From positions 186,001 through 250,000 of the forward strand of contig RQOL01000361.1 of the NCBI GenBank assembly GCA_013076295.1: 64,000 nt of DNA, written 5' to 3'. Under the pieces are notes generated by a model that searched no databases, had not been told where the DNA came from, and saw only the letters and a list, made by a program, of their open reading frames with translations. A program made the position numbers and the translations under genes. The stretch comes from Sanderia malayensis. Its lineage: Eukaryota > Cnidaria > Scyphozoa > Semaeostomeae > Pelagiidae. Positions 1 through 11,800 of the stretch are shown here, in pieces; the stretch's first letter is position 1, and every line of letters begins with the position of its first letter.

Positions 1-78
1 CATAGATACCTAAAAACCATGTCAAAGAGGTCCCTTAAATACAACGAAGGTTAAACTGGTGGTTGGATAATCTCATAC

Positions 79-1010
79 CTGGTTTTACGTTCGTCCATCT
101 GATTGAACTGCTTCCTGGTTGCCACGCCCATTTGTTTGCGAGTTTCTTTTGCTGACCTTTCTTCGCTTCAGGCTCAGATTCAGCTTCAGATTCGGGCGTG
201 TGAGTCTGGAATTCGTTCTCGCTTCCAAGCATCAAATTTGGCGATTCTGTCGGCCATATTGTTTCTTGGCTTGACCGCGATTCTCTGCCATTCAACATCT
301 TCAATTCATCATCATTATCATCACCATCACTATAATCATTATTAGCTTCTAGATCATCACGGCCAATAATTTCGTCTTCATTTTCAGCTATTGAACTTGT
401 TTGCTCTTCGGTTTTTCCATCTTCTCTCACTTCATGCATTGCTTTTTCTTCCTTCTCTTCCAGTCTCCTGCGCAATTCTTCTTCAAAGAAATCATGATAA
501 TATTGCCGAATTTTTTCTGGAATCTCTTCTTTTTTGTCATTCCTCGACATTTGCGAGTCGAGAGACGATGTCGTCCGTGAAGTCAAGCAGCTATCCCTTC
601 CCGTGTTTACAACCGACACTCCGCTATCACCAAACGACCATTCTCTCCCAATCTCTTCCAGAATCCTCTTGGAATTGTTTTTAAACAAACTATTAATACC
701 AGGTACGCTTTCATCCCCGCTGAAATCTCCGTCTTTCCTCTGCTCTTCAATTTTTTTCTCTCTTTCCCGCCTTCGTTGTCTCCCAAGAATAAGTCTTCTA
801 TTCTTACTTGGTTTTGTGCTCGGTGGACTTGGACTGTTATTTGTGCTCGGTGGACCAGGAGTTTTGAGCAGCCATTGCCAGCAGTATTTTTTCTTGTTTG
901 CTTTTGGCAATGACGTAAGGATGTTTTTTGTATCTCCTCGATCGAATACGACCACCGATGGATCTTCCATGCCTTCCAGTATTAGTTGGTTGTATTCTTC
1001 ATCTGAATCT
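79..1010 (-). CDS. Last visible exon of the charged-protein gene
   Basis: An open frame of roughly 310 residues with a proline/serine-rich start, a coiled-coil-like stretch around FFEEELRRRLEEKEEK, acidic Asp/Asn runs and a tail WAWQPGSSSIRWTNVKPG. In-frame coding appears to extend a little upstream of the first Met at 970. The exon ends at CCAG|GTATGAG (79/78), so the codons after it are intronic and the gene continues to the left of the window. The Trp-containing tail is the part most likely to identify the family in a profile search. Confidence 0.5.
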
Positions 1011-4000
1011 ATTATGTTTGATAATTGTTTATTTTGTTCACTGTTTTACTTGATTTATTATCTTTTGAATATTAATTTTGTTTCAGAATCTGTTACATCT
1101 GTCCCTTTTTTCTTTTTCTCTTCTTTCCTCTCTCCCACTTTTCCTTTTTCTTTTTTCTCTGTTTCTCCTTCTCCTTTCTTTCTTTTTCTTCTTTGCCTTC
1201 TTCTCCTTCTCTTTCTTCTTCCTCCTCCTTCAAATAATGATAGACAGGTTCTCTAAAGTTTGAATATCACAGACTCATCTTGTTTTCTTTCATGTTGTTT
1301 TTCTCTGATTCTGCTGTCATCAACTCTTTTTTTAAATTCTCATCTTTTGTTAGCCGCTGACTTTGCTCACACACCTTTCTTCTTTTCCATTTCCTTTCTC
1401 GCTTACCATCTTCTTCATTTCGAGCTGCACTCTTATCTTCTCCTTCTTTCGCTATGTCTGCATTTTCTTTCTCTACTCTTCTTTTTCCTTCGACCACACT
1501 CGTTTAACTTGCCTCATTTTCTGTTAAAAGCTTCTTCGTTCTTCCCCTTATCACACCTGACTCCTCTTCCTTCACTTCTTTCAACTTCGGATGCCTGCCC
1601 AACAAAAAATACGGCCTCGTTCCAACTAAGTCTCTCATTGAAACAAGCAAACTCGCTTTCACGATATCGCTTGATAAACTCTCCAGCAGTTCTTCTTCTC
1701 GTAACATGTTGCGCTCATCAACCCGACACTCCCACATATTGAGAACATCTTCAATTACGCGGCTCGCCATGTCGAAGCTTGGCTGTTGCGCCGCTTTGCG
1801 CTTTTTTCGACAAGGTCTTCAACCAGAAACAGCACTCGCTCTATTGTATAACTAACAGCAGCGAGTTTCGTTTGCTCTGCTTCGAGTTTTCGCTTTATAC
1901 GAGGTATTTCTGGATCTGGTTTCGGAGAGCTTCTGTGTTTTTTTACCTCGATATTTCTTATCATGGCATCTTTCAAACATCTCCTTTCGTTTTTTCTTCG
2001 TCAGCAATTTCTTATTTCTGTTACTTATGTTGAATCCCTCATTCCTATATCCAGTGCTATAATTAGTAAATGGATATATACAGCCCCTGCTATCGTTTGT
2101 TTTTGGTTTTTGATGCTGAGTGGCTGCATGATTCCCCACTGCTATCATTCATCGTAAACGTCTTTTCGTTGAATGGTGAGATGTGTTTGTTCAATTCATT
2201 GTTAGATTCAGATCTGAATTTGGATTCAAGTTTGTTTGTGTCTATTCACCAAGTTCGTCATTGTTTTTAACACCCCAACTCCGTCTCAAAATTGTTTTCT
2301 TCATCTTCCTTGTTTACCTCCTCAAACACCATTTGTTTTTCTCGAACATGCTCTTCCCAGACTGAGATTCATCCCCAGCTCCAGCTTTCTTGATTCATCC
2401 GCCTCGATTCCATCGAGTTTTGGCTGTTCAGCAGTGGCAACAACAGATATGCAAGCACCCCCGCTTCTTTAACTTTGGAATCGAATATCTACTATCTGCC
2501 ACACACTACAACAAGAACCACTCAACTCTCCACTTATTTCTCCATCCAAGGACACAGTTCCCTCCATGCCAGGCTCAAATACATCACTTTCATATTCCTC
2601 GAGCTTTGAAACGCATCTTGAGTAGATTATATCCGGAGAAGAAGATTTCATCTCTGACGATGACTCTTCCACCTCCGCAGCCTCTGCTATCATCTCCTGC
2701 ACAGTGTCTCTCTTGATGCTTTGATGTTTTCTCTGTCTGAAATTGTTGTTTCTGTTGCCGAGGCATTTTTTCGCCGTTGACTTAATCTGCTTCTCCTGCT
2801 ACTGTTCCTACTGATCCTGCTTCGTCGCTCCGAGGAGAACTTCGATTCTGTTTCCTCTGCCATCGATAAACCTAAGAAAGACAACATCGTTACCCCTTAA
2901 TTTTCAATTTGAAATGGGGCAGGGAGGGGATACGCTCTAACGGGGTTGGTAGGGAGAGAAAGGGGGCTACAAGAACTCCCCGAAAACAAGTCTATCAACG
3001 ACAATGTGCTAAAAAGATAGCGTCGATTTCAGTCCTGTCCCCTCTTGGCAGGTGAACGACTGTAATGTACTATTTTGTGCCTTGGTTGTTTTGAAGGCCA
3101 TTCCATCCATGATAATATGATATTTTCATCAACAAAGTAGAAATTTGACATGTAATGTGATGTGTTTTATATAAATAGCCTTGTTGAGCAATCCTATACT
3201 TATGAATCGTAATCATCTTCATTTACCTTCGAAGGTGAATCCATCCGAATCTTCTTCAATTTCCAGGTCCGAGTAATTGATATCTTCTTCCCAATCACCT
3301 ATTTGGGATTCTTCCTCGTCTGGTGCATCAAAATCATCTTCATCTGTTTCAATTATCTTATCCAGCTCTTCATCTGTTTCCTCTTCTTCTTCCGTCACCT
3401 CTTCACTTGATTCATCAACATCTTCGTCATCTTCTTTCATTGCTGCATTTTCCTTCAGCATATCTTCCAAATCAGAATCAATAGGAATGTTCGCATCTTC
3501 CGAGTTATTGTCAACGATTGATTTTTTTGCTGCTTTCTTTTCATTTTCTGCTCGCTCAACTTCGTCCTCATCTTCTGTGTCTTCATCCTCATCTTCTCTT
3601 TCATCATCTTCTTCTGTTTCCTGTTCTTCTTCTTCTTCAACAGCGCCCACACTTTCACATCGATCCAACTCATCATCACTCATTTCATACCTTCAGAAAA
3701 TTTATTCAAGCAATAACATGTCCACTCGTTGATTAATGGTTATTTTGTCTTGATATTTACCGTATTTCCTCGATTAAACGCCCTCCCTCGATTAAACGCC
3801 CCCCTCGAATAAACGCCCCCTTATGCTGCCAGCTTTTGTAATAAACACCCCCCTCGATTAAACGCCCCCTCTTTGTGCAAAACCATGGCGACTTTCATTT
3901 TCTACGTTGTTGCTCGATAAAACAAGGCTCAACTAAACCATTTTCTTTTTTTTGGACCAAGTGACAGGGCCTGTGATCTTGTACTTTCTAATAAACGTCC

Positions 4001-4601
4001 CCCTCGAATAATGGCCCCCTCGATTAGGCGCCCCCTCAAAAAGTGCCGAGATTAATAAACGCCCCGGGGCGTTTAATCGAGGAAATACGGTACCCGAAGA
4101 TACACATGAGTTGATGAGCGACATATATTGACGTAAATCTTTTAATAAGCCCCCATCTCTGAATAAACCTCAATCTATAACCCCCACCCTAATAATCATT
4201 TGCATGGGTATTGAACCAAAAAGTGTCATAACGTTGAAGTTTTTTAGTCAATGTATTGCAAATAACAGAAGCTTAAGCCAAGAATTTCATGAATTGACTG
4301 CATACTGTAGCTTTTATGAAGCATTGAATAAAACTCCAGCTAAAATTTATTTTTTGCATATCAGCCTCCAAAGGCTTATTCAAGGACTTAGGGAACCTTA
4401 CCTTGTATTGTACATTATTTTCAATTGTTTTTCTAATTCTTCGTCTTGTTCATATTTACTGTTTAAATCACCACCACCTTGTTTTCCAATATTTATCGAT
4501 TTTTTTCGTTCCTTAAAATCCGACTGCAGCTCGAATTTTTTTTTCTTTTCTGATTCCGCGAAGGTGATGGCCACTTTGGCCACTGCTTTAAACTTAGGCA
4601 T
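79..4601 (-). CDS. Unrecognised multi-exon gene for a highly charged protein (3' end outside window)
   Basis: I do not recognise the product. Exon 1 (4601-4402) starts with ATG and ends at AAG|GTAAGG in phase 2. Exon 2 (3690-3227) follows an AG and keeps the frame. It ends at GAAG|GTAAAT, and exon 3 starts at 2871 after TTTCTTAG, again in frame. Below 2871 the coding character continues on this strand through short open pieces in changing frames (near 2695, 2470, 2300, 2150, 1770, 1500 and 1260), as expected from several indels or unrecognised introns. The last piece (about 1010-79) ends at a good donor, CCAG|GTATGAG, so at least one more exon lies left of the window. The protein has a basic start, a strongly acidic stretch, Ser/Arg-rich parts, a Lys/Glu-rich (KEKE) stretch near 1080-1260 and a conserved-looking tail with WAWQPGSSSIRW. 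It could be a degraded copy, but three consistent splice joints favour a real gene. Confidence 0.55.
3227..3690 (-). CDS. Exon 2: acidic, Glu/Asp-rich segment
   Basis: About 154 residues dominated by Glu, Asp and Ser, beginning YEMSDDELDRCE after the splice and ending GDWEEDINYSDLEIEEDSDG. The acceptor is at 3691-3692 (CTGAAG). The donor GAAG|GTAAAT at 3227 leaves one base that completes a Gly codon with exon 3. The long antisense Ser-rich frame over the same bases is a shadow of this composition. Acidic stretches like this occur in many nuclear, centrosomal and ciliary proteins, so they do not identify the family. Confidence 0.5.
3758..4092. mobile_element. MITE with TACCGTATTTCCTCGATTAAACGCC termini
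   Basis: The left end reads TACCGTATTTCCTCGATTAA and the right end is its reverse complement, ending TCGAGGAAATACGGTA. The interior is built from repeats of the motif CTCGATTAAACGCCCC. There is no coding capacity. It sits in the first intron of the minus-strand charged-protein gene. The long terminal inverted repeats and short length are typical of a non-autonomous DNA transposon. The superfamily cannot be read from this copy. Confidence 0.8.
4402..4601 (-). CDS. Exon 1 of the charged-protein gene
   Basis: The exon opens with ATG at 4601-4599 and encodes a Lys-rich 66-residue N terminus starting MPKFKAVAKVAITFAESEKK. It ends in a strong donor (AAG|GTAAGG) in phase 2, which joins in frame to the acceptor at 3690. 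A long A run at about 4542-4550 (T run on +) could hide an indel. The function is unknown. Confidence 0.5.
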
Positions 4602-4835
4602 TTTATTTGGCTGTGTTTCAGTGCGTCTCTATCTCATCTTGCAACGTGGGTTGTTCATATTGTGCCTGAAATTTAATACAACTTAATTTGTAGTTGGTCA
4701 GAGAAGCTCCGCTTTATAACGGCTGATAAGAAAAATTGATAAGAAACTAAACCACCTTGACGATGTTTTCAAAGTTGAAAAGAGCCCCAGGAAACTTTAG
4801 TTAATTTAACGAACAAGCACTAGTCAAGACATTTA

Positions 4836-5304
4836 AGGCCCCGTTCACACGATGCCGGATTCACTTCGTTTCGGATTCCATAGGCAATCCGATACGAAAT
4901 TTTCTCCTGTTCACACGATGCCGGATTCACTTTCGTTTTCTGTTCACACGACTACGCTCCGCTCTGCGCGCCCCACAGGCCCACATCAATGCCTATTGTT
5001 AAAACAATTGCCACGTGACAGCTAAGCATCACTCACTCTTGAGAGTGTCGAATAGTTGGCGCCAATGCTTCAAATAGAGGTTCTGGAGCGCAAAGCGTAT
5101 CGGATTCATGCGTTCACACGAGCCCAAAAGCTATCCGATATGAAAAGCGATCCGAAACGTTTCACCTTCAGAGCGGAGTGATTTGACTCCGGAAAAGCGA
5201 TCCGAAACGTTTCGGATTGGCATGGTGTCGTGTGAACAGAAAGGCTATCCGATATGAAAAGCGATCCGAAACGATATGAATCCGGCATCGTGTGAACGGG
5301 GCCT
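4836..5304. mobile_element. MITE with GGCCCCGTTCACACGATGCC termini
   Basis: The ends are inverted copies: AGGCCCCGTTCACACGATGC at the left and its reverse complement ending GTGAACGGGGCCT at the right. Sub-terminal motifs related to CGGATTCACTTCG and TCCGATATGAAAAGCGATCC recur inside. Flanking TTA/TAA may be the target duplication. There is no ORF of its own; the small minus-strand ORF at 5106-5288 is repeat sequence. It is a non-autonomous DNA transposon lying upstream of exon 1 of the minus-strand gene. Confidence 0.8.
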
Positions 5305-6231
5305 AAATTGTTAGATTAGATTAATTGGTTTTGTCAATTAGTTGCACAAAAGTTAACTATACTGCAGAAATCGTTAAAAAATGTTGAAGTTACTTACCTC
5401 TTGTGATTGAGGAGAAAATGTTGGATTACTTATGTTTGTTATGTACAGCCGAGTATTGTTATTATTATCAACTTTGCTGGTACTAGTACCAAAATCCCCA
5501 AGCAGAATCTTTGACAAATTTCAGCGCAGGAAACACAAATAAGTATTCACATGAGCGTTTATTTCAAGGTGGACATCGACATGAAATAGCAGCACATGAA
5601 GACCTCGTTGTCCCCGTTTTATCACCAGTTCCCCACACGTTAGACACTACCAGCTGTAAACATTTATCTCTCCGGCTTGAATATATTAATTTCCAGTTGA
5701 TTACCAGTTCTATTTTATCAAAGTGTTATAATTATGAAAGTATCATTTCAGTTAGAACCGTCCAATTTTCGATAATTCTCTCAGTTCTAGCATTTCATCT
5801 TCTTGCTGAAAAATGGCAATGTGGGTGGTATGGAACATGTTACTTCTTAGCAACAAATTACAATGATGGTTCTTGAAAACCGAATGTTGCTATTCCCGTG
5901 GTTATTTAATGTTTATATATCGAATTTGTTAAACAACATTAAATGGAATAAATGTCGCTACCCGCTCACTATTCTTAAGGTACCAGCAATCCAGAGAGCC
6001 ACATACTATGACCCGTTTGCAATGCTTGCTGACAACATTTTTATACTGTATTAGCCTCTCGCTAGAGCAATCATGTTTACATTGGGAAGGCGGGGTGGGC
6101 GAGAAGTAAACAAAATTAGGAAAGATTATATTTATTATTAAGAAAGATTACAGCGGATCAAAACAAGTAATGTAACATGATTAATATAATTTTTTATATT
6201 TCATTATAGTTGGATAAACACTAAGCAAGTG
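5305..6231. other. Intergenic stretch, nothing recognised
   Basis: AT-rich sequence with only short ORFs and no domain I recognise. A minus-strand donor-like CAAGAG|GTAAGTAAC near 5393-5405 could end a 5' untranslated exon of the gene to the left, but nothing else supports it. Confidence 0.4.
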
Positions 6232-6644
6232 TACACGCTTTTTTTATAAGGAACCGTTTATAAGGAACCTACATGTAAAAGGTAAAAAAACTTAAGGAAC
6301 TTTTGCTACTAAAGGCCAAATCACTAAAGGAACTTTTTAATTTTGAATATATTTATATTTCCGCACAATTTACAATTAGGAAGCCGGTTCCATTGATTTT
6401 CAGTACTTTTACATTATATGAAGCTTCTTCATGTTTTTACCTGTTATCTTTTCACAAGTTTATAGCAAAACGTTGAATTTAAATGCTTTTCCTGCGTCTG
6501 TACTAATTATGTCCACTAAATGCGAACTTAAAATTAAGGAACTATTAAGGAACTTTTACAACTACAAAGTGGTCAAAACAGGTCTCAAAATAAGGAACTT
6601 AAAGAACTAGGCCCGAGCTAGGTTCCTTATAAAAAAAGCGTGTA
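6232..6644. mobile_element. MITE with TACACGCTTTTTTTATAAGGAACC termini
   Basis: The left end reads TACACGCTTTTTTTATAAGG and the right end is its perfect inverted copy. The motif TAAGGAACTTTT recurs inside. It is noncoding. A related inverted repeat (TTTTTTTATAAGAAACT) occurs at 49543-49708. Confidence 0.75.
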
Positions 6645-6691
6645 GCTTGACACGACTAGCATAGTCATAACAATCCTCTTATGACTATGTT

Positions 6692-6719
6692 CCTTATCTT
6701 ATCTTATCTTATCTTATCT
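6692..6719 (+). repeat. (TTATC)n microsatellite
   Basis: Five to six tandem copies of TTATC directly upstream of the GET1 gene. Confidence 0.9.
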
Positions 6720-6847
6720 CTACGAGCTCGGCCCACACAAACCTCTTTTTTTTGCTTCAAGATATAAAGTACGCACGCGTAAGTTCTTCCGACCTCAAAT
6801 ATTGTGGTTGCTGTTGCTATTATTTTTTGTTTAAAATTGTTTGGGTC

Positions 6848-8180
6848 ATGTTGTTCTTTGTTGCGATTTTAATATTATTTTTCGAAGTGTTTCTTGTTAG
6901 TTGCCATTTTGTAGCTTCGTTGGTGAGTTTAATTTTTAATGATATTTGCTAGATTCTAAGATTATTTGTTTTGCAATGGATGAAGCTATTATAATGGGTT
7001 TGATCAACGCACCACATAAAATACACAGGCCAGGTCAGTAAAGTGATGATGTGCCAAATCATATTGGTAAATTTCTGAAGTATTTTTTTCAGATCAGTAA
7101 TGTGAAGTGCAAAAGTTATCACAAGGTTTTTGGACTTGGAAATGAACTGAAGGAAAGCATCAGCGAGCTTAACAAAATAAATCCACAGGTAATAACGTGT
7201 TTTGTAGTTTTTGCTACCACTGTCCACTAACCTGGCCACTGTGCTGCTACTTTGCTACCACAATTGATTGAACAGTGGCAAACAACAGGGAAAATTGAGA
7301 CAGGCTGTCCCCAATTGGGGGCACCTACGGCCATCTCAAAGCTTATCTCTCTTCCCTCCCACCCACCAACATTCATTGGGAAATTTCCATATCACTCCTT
7401 GTGATTTTTTATAACAGAAAACGTTTGCAAAATTTGCCAGAGCCCAGAGGAAATGCAACAAACTGAAAGATGAATTAACAGGCATACGTTAGTACACCAT
7501 ACAAATCATCACAATAAACAACTTCTCATGATGATTGTCATTTGATGATAATGATGATGATAATAGTTGCAATATTCTTTCCAGTTAAAGAAAGAAATTA
7601 TCTACATGCAAATCTAAAGTATGGATTGAAGGTTGCTGTCTATGTACTTTATGTAAGCCATCTGAAATAGATATTTCACCACCAGATACTTGTATACTTG
7701 TGATCATCAGAATCATTATGCCTGAATATACACTGTTTTATTTTATAAAAAATAATGTTTATGAGAATGTTCAGGCTCTATTTAAGAATAAAAATGGAGT
7801 GTATCGAACCCCAATAAAAGTGAATGCATTCTTTTTAACAAATTTTGTACAGACTGTTAATTTAATTTTATCTCTGTTTGATTTCAGGCGATATGCTCCT
7901 TTTGTGTAATTGTTCTGTATAGAAATACACCATGTGCTAGCATACCAAGTCATTGGTTTACACCACTTGGAAAGATCCTATCATTTCCTCTGAATGAACC
8001 AGGTTTGTTAAGTGAGATTGTTGGTAATTTCTTTGCAACAGTCACAGTACTCGAATGCAGTATAATATGCAGTGTAATTGTCACGTTTCTTGCTTGTGTT
8101 ATGTTCTAGGTGTGATTAGTGTCCCTGTTTGGATGGCACTGTGCAGATTCGTTTTAAAGAGACTTGTGACCAGAATCTAG
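6848..8180 (+). CDS. GET1: GET1/WRB, tail-anchored protein insertion receptor subunit
   Basis: Six exons (6848-6922, 7093-7188, 7418-7487, 7585-7652, 7888-8002, 8110-8180) join without a break into a 164-residue protein, close to the 174 residues of human WRB. All borders are GT/AG. The layout matches the family: an N-terminal membrane segment (about residues 2-24), a cytosolic coiled coil with the family signature NPQKTFAKFARAQRKCNKL (about 54-72), a second membrane segment VAVYVLYAICSFCVIVLY, the extracytosolic SHWFTPLGKIL stretch, and a third membrane segment before the C terminus VTRI. With CAMLG/GET2 it forms the ER membrane receptor that takes tail-anchored proteins from the TRC40/GET3 ATPase. 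The Met at 6848 is chosen because it begins the first membrane segment. Upstream in-frame codons exist but have no counterpart in the family. Macoilin starts about 680 bp downstream on the same strand. Confidence 0.9.
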
Positions 8181-8859
8181 GATTTGCTGCAATATTTTCA
8201 CAGCAGAAGTTCTTCCCCAAAGAGGGCAGTTTACTTGGAGTCTGGCTGCTTTCTCCACAAATTTGTTTTATTAAATTCAAGAATGTATAAAGTAAAGCAA
8301 TTTTATTACAATGTGAAATCATTCTTTGAGTTAAAGTATTTCTGTATTTCGGTTTTTATTATAAGGCTGTAATGGCACGGTCGTATATAAAAAGGTTAGT
8401 GGATAAAACCTTGTTTATTCAGTAATTAACGTTTTGGCCATAATTGTTTATTTCTGTTGTGTTGATCAAATCAAAGCTGCGAAGGTAATGGACCTAGATT
8501 TGAGACAAGGCCGTTTGTCAAGGAAAACGCCTCAACCCCGCCCCACAACGACCCCCCCACAACAACCCATCCCATCCCACAAAACCCCCGGCAGTTAGAG
8601 ACCTTCATTTGCTTCCAAACTAGTGTGTTGACAAAACTCATTGTGTCCAGGAAGGGACCAATTATGCGCATGCGTAATGGCGATTCAGCAGATTGAACAA
8701 CAAAATCGATTTCGATAGACATTAGACAAGACAAGACAGCAGCCTTGTGTGGATTAATTTTTCCTCCTGTTTCACAATAGAAAGCCCAAAGAAGACTCGT
8801 TTGAATATTGATATACGTTGTGAAATATATGTAACAGAGAAAAGAGGAGCTTTTGCAGT

Positions 8860-11800
8860 ATGAAAAGAAGAACGCTCGACGCTTCGAAGTTGAGGAGGCC
8901 GATTAGAAGATCTCGAATTACTGACTCCGTTCACGGCAGGTGCGTGCATCTTATCATCATCTCGCCATTTCATCACTGCTAATTTATTTTCAAACTTCCT
9001 TTTAACGCTTTCAAAGTAATGTGCAACACATCAATATATTTGGTAGAAATGATAATAGTACTCAAATAATTCTAATAATAATAATAATAATAATATCAGC
9101 GTGAAGGTGGGTGAAATATTGAGACAAGTTGTTTCTTTCACTTTCCAAGCTCAACGGGCCTAGTCTTTCACCCTTTTCCCTTTCATGACGCTGCAAAATT
9201 GCCGATAGCTTTGGCTTTATATTTTGCAAAATGCCATTTTTCTCAAGGTTTCTACTGCAAATCTCCTAACAAAATAAGCCTTGACAGTTAGTAAATTATC
9301 AATAAACTTATTTGCAATTGATGAACCAAATTTAAGGGGTGGAGTTGGGCTTACCCCCAGACAAATATTGTCTCTGGAACATTATCTGATCTTGATAATA
9401 GAATTCTTTCTTCTCGAATAATTGCAGCTCTACCACTTCTTTAACAGGCAAACAAGGAGTGTTTCTTAATTGTTGATTTGTTTTTACTGGTGTATATTAT
9501 TTTATTAATATATACAAACATACACAGCATATTCATATTTTTTATTTTGTTCATTGATAATTTATTTGCTGTTTTTTTTTAGTTGGTTACTGTATTTGAG
9601 ATTCTTTATTGTTTGGCTCCTTGTCATCACAATGGATTTTCTTCTTGAGTTCAGATTTGAGTTTTTATGGCCATTTTGGCTGTTAATACGCAGTATCTAC
9701 GACTCTTTTCGATATCAAGGACTTGTAAGTTTTCATAAATCATTCATAGCAATTTTCTGCTCTTATTTTATTCAGCTGTTTGTCAATTACCACCAGAGGA
9801 TACATTTACTTTTTTAATAAGAAAGCATCTATAAAATACCAGCACCCAAACATCAGTAAAGGTTAAGAAACTGTATTATTTGAGGCACAAGACTTAAGAA
9901 AGTGATTTAATTTTCAAAATAAAGAAAAATCACGAATTCATATTTTTTCATTGAAACTTTTGGTTGGGTCACGTAAAAGTGAAAAAACTTGTGTTATGTT
10001 TTTGTTCACATGATGCTCTTGTTATCCTTTTATTCTCCAGGTAATATTTTTGAGAAATTAATAAAAATAGTCCCATGAAACTCTTAAAATAGAGTCCTAA
10101 AATTTTGTGATGCCTTAAGAAACTGAAGTACTGATTTTTGAGGTTGGCTTCTCATAAAAATGGGTGTATTCTCAATATTAAGACACATTTTTTAAACAGA
10201 GAACAAAATTCTTATTAACAATTTGGTGAGGAAATTAACAGCAGGTTTTGATCACCTTTGATCAACATCAATTTTATTGAAATCTAACAGCTACACATTT
10301 AAGCTATTAAGTGGTAGTTGGTCAAAACAAAGTGATAATTGCAGAAATATTTTGTTTCATTCCATCTTGACATTTCTTTTAAAGTAATTGGTGATTATAT
10401 CTTTGTTTCTACTGTCTAGCGCTTAATAGTTGAATTATATGCAGTTGTTAGATTTTAACCAAGTCAATGATGGCCTTTTTGATCAAAATATGTCTTGTTG
10501 AAAAGAATGTTGTGAAAATATAATTGCTGTCATAACAAGAATAGATTTTTATCATATCATGAACAGGAGTGGTTATGAGTGCGATGTTTTTAGAGATACG
10601 CCTCTCACGACATTTCTTATCTCTACCTGGATACATCAAAGTTGACTGTATAATTTTTTGCAATTTTTTATTTTCAGGGATTGACAATTCTATTTTTTGT
10701 TGTTACATTGTGTGCTGATCTACTGTGTCTGGTTGTGCTGCCCGTGCATTGGCTGTTTTTTGCTGCCAGCACTTATGTTTGGGTTCACTTTGTTTGGAAT
10801 ACAGGTACGCTATGCTTCCACATTGACATGTAATACATAATGCAATGATACTATTCTATAATGCCATGTGCAAAATTGTACATGTTCAGAGCTGAACTGA
10901 AAATTTGTTTGTACCTGTACTTTTTCGTACCTGTATTTGCAGAAACAAGCAAACAAGGCAGTATTTATTTGTTAACACAGGCTGGGGGTTGTGGCAGCTT
11001 ATACTAAGCTGATGTGGTTTTATAGCTTGTGTCCCCAAAGTTATACTCTTGAACAAATATCCTGGTTATTCATTTAACAACTTCGGAAGGATGGATAGCT
11101 AGTTCCGAGCATTCATTAATTCGAACCCATGAACGTCACCCTTCAAAGATACGAACCCCAGCACCTTTTCAACTATGCTGCACCACCTGCAAATTTCCAA
11201 ACAAAACAAATGTCTGTGATAGATATCTACACTGTTTGGAAACATTTTGCAAGATGTAAATTCTTAATAGCAACGATAGTTGTGTGAAAACATTGAATTA
11301 CTACAGTTGGGTTATATTGATGTTTGAAAGTCCACATGGGGGTAATCTCTTCATGAAATTGTTCTTCAACAATACTCCATCCATCTTTACAATATCTCAA
11401 CCACACATATCCAGTATTCTTTATATTAGTGCCAGTACTTATATATTGCTAAGTCTATTTGGATAAGTATAACACACAAAGAAGAACAATTGATTGGTAG
11501 TGATTCAGAGTTTAACGCTACCGGAACCTCAGACAAACTTGCTCTGCCACAGCAAAACCTTTGCCTCTCTACATTCTGATATTGCCAAGTCTATGCATGT
11601 AATGCTTTTGTATGTAGCTTTGCAATGTAATTTTTAATTGTTTATCCTTCATTGCAGACAGAGGTCTTGTTTACCGACGTTGTCGCTATGGTTATTATTT
11701 GTTTACGTTGAAGCCTCAGTGAGATTACGAGGAATCAAGACCATCCCTTTTCATTTGGATTTATGCAGGCCTTTTGCTGCACACTGGTATGTAGAAAACA

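Noticed and set aside
3277..3732. 151-codon + strand Ser-rich ORF
   Set aside because: Antisense shadow of the Glu/Asp-rich exon, which has in-phase splice joints on the minus strand.
6973..7036. ORF starting MDEAIIMGLINAPHK ending at a donor-like site, considered as an exon of GET1
   Set aside because: GET1 exon 1 (ends 6922, phase 0) joins exon 2 (7093, phase 0) directly with a perfect protein match. The extra piece has no family counterpart.
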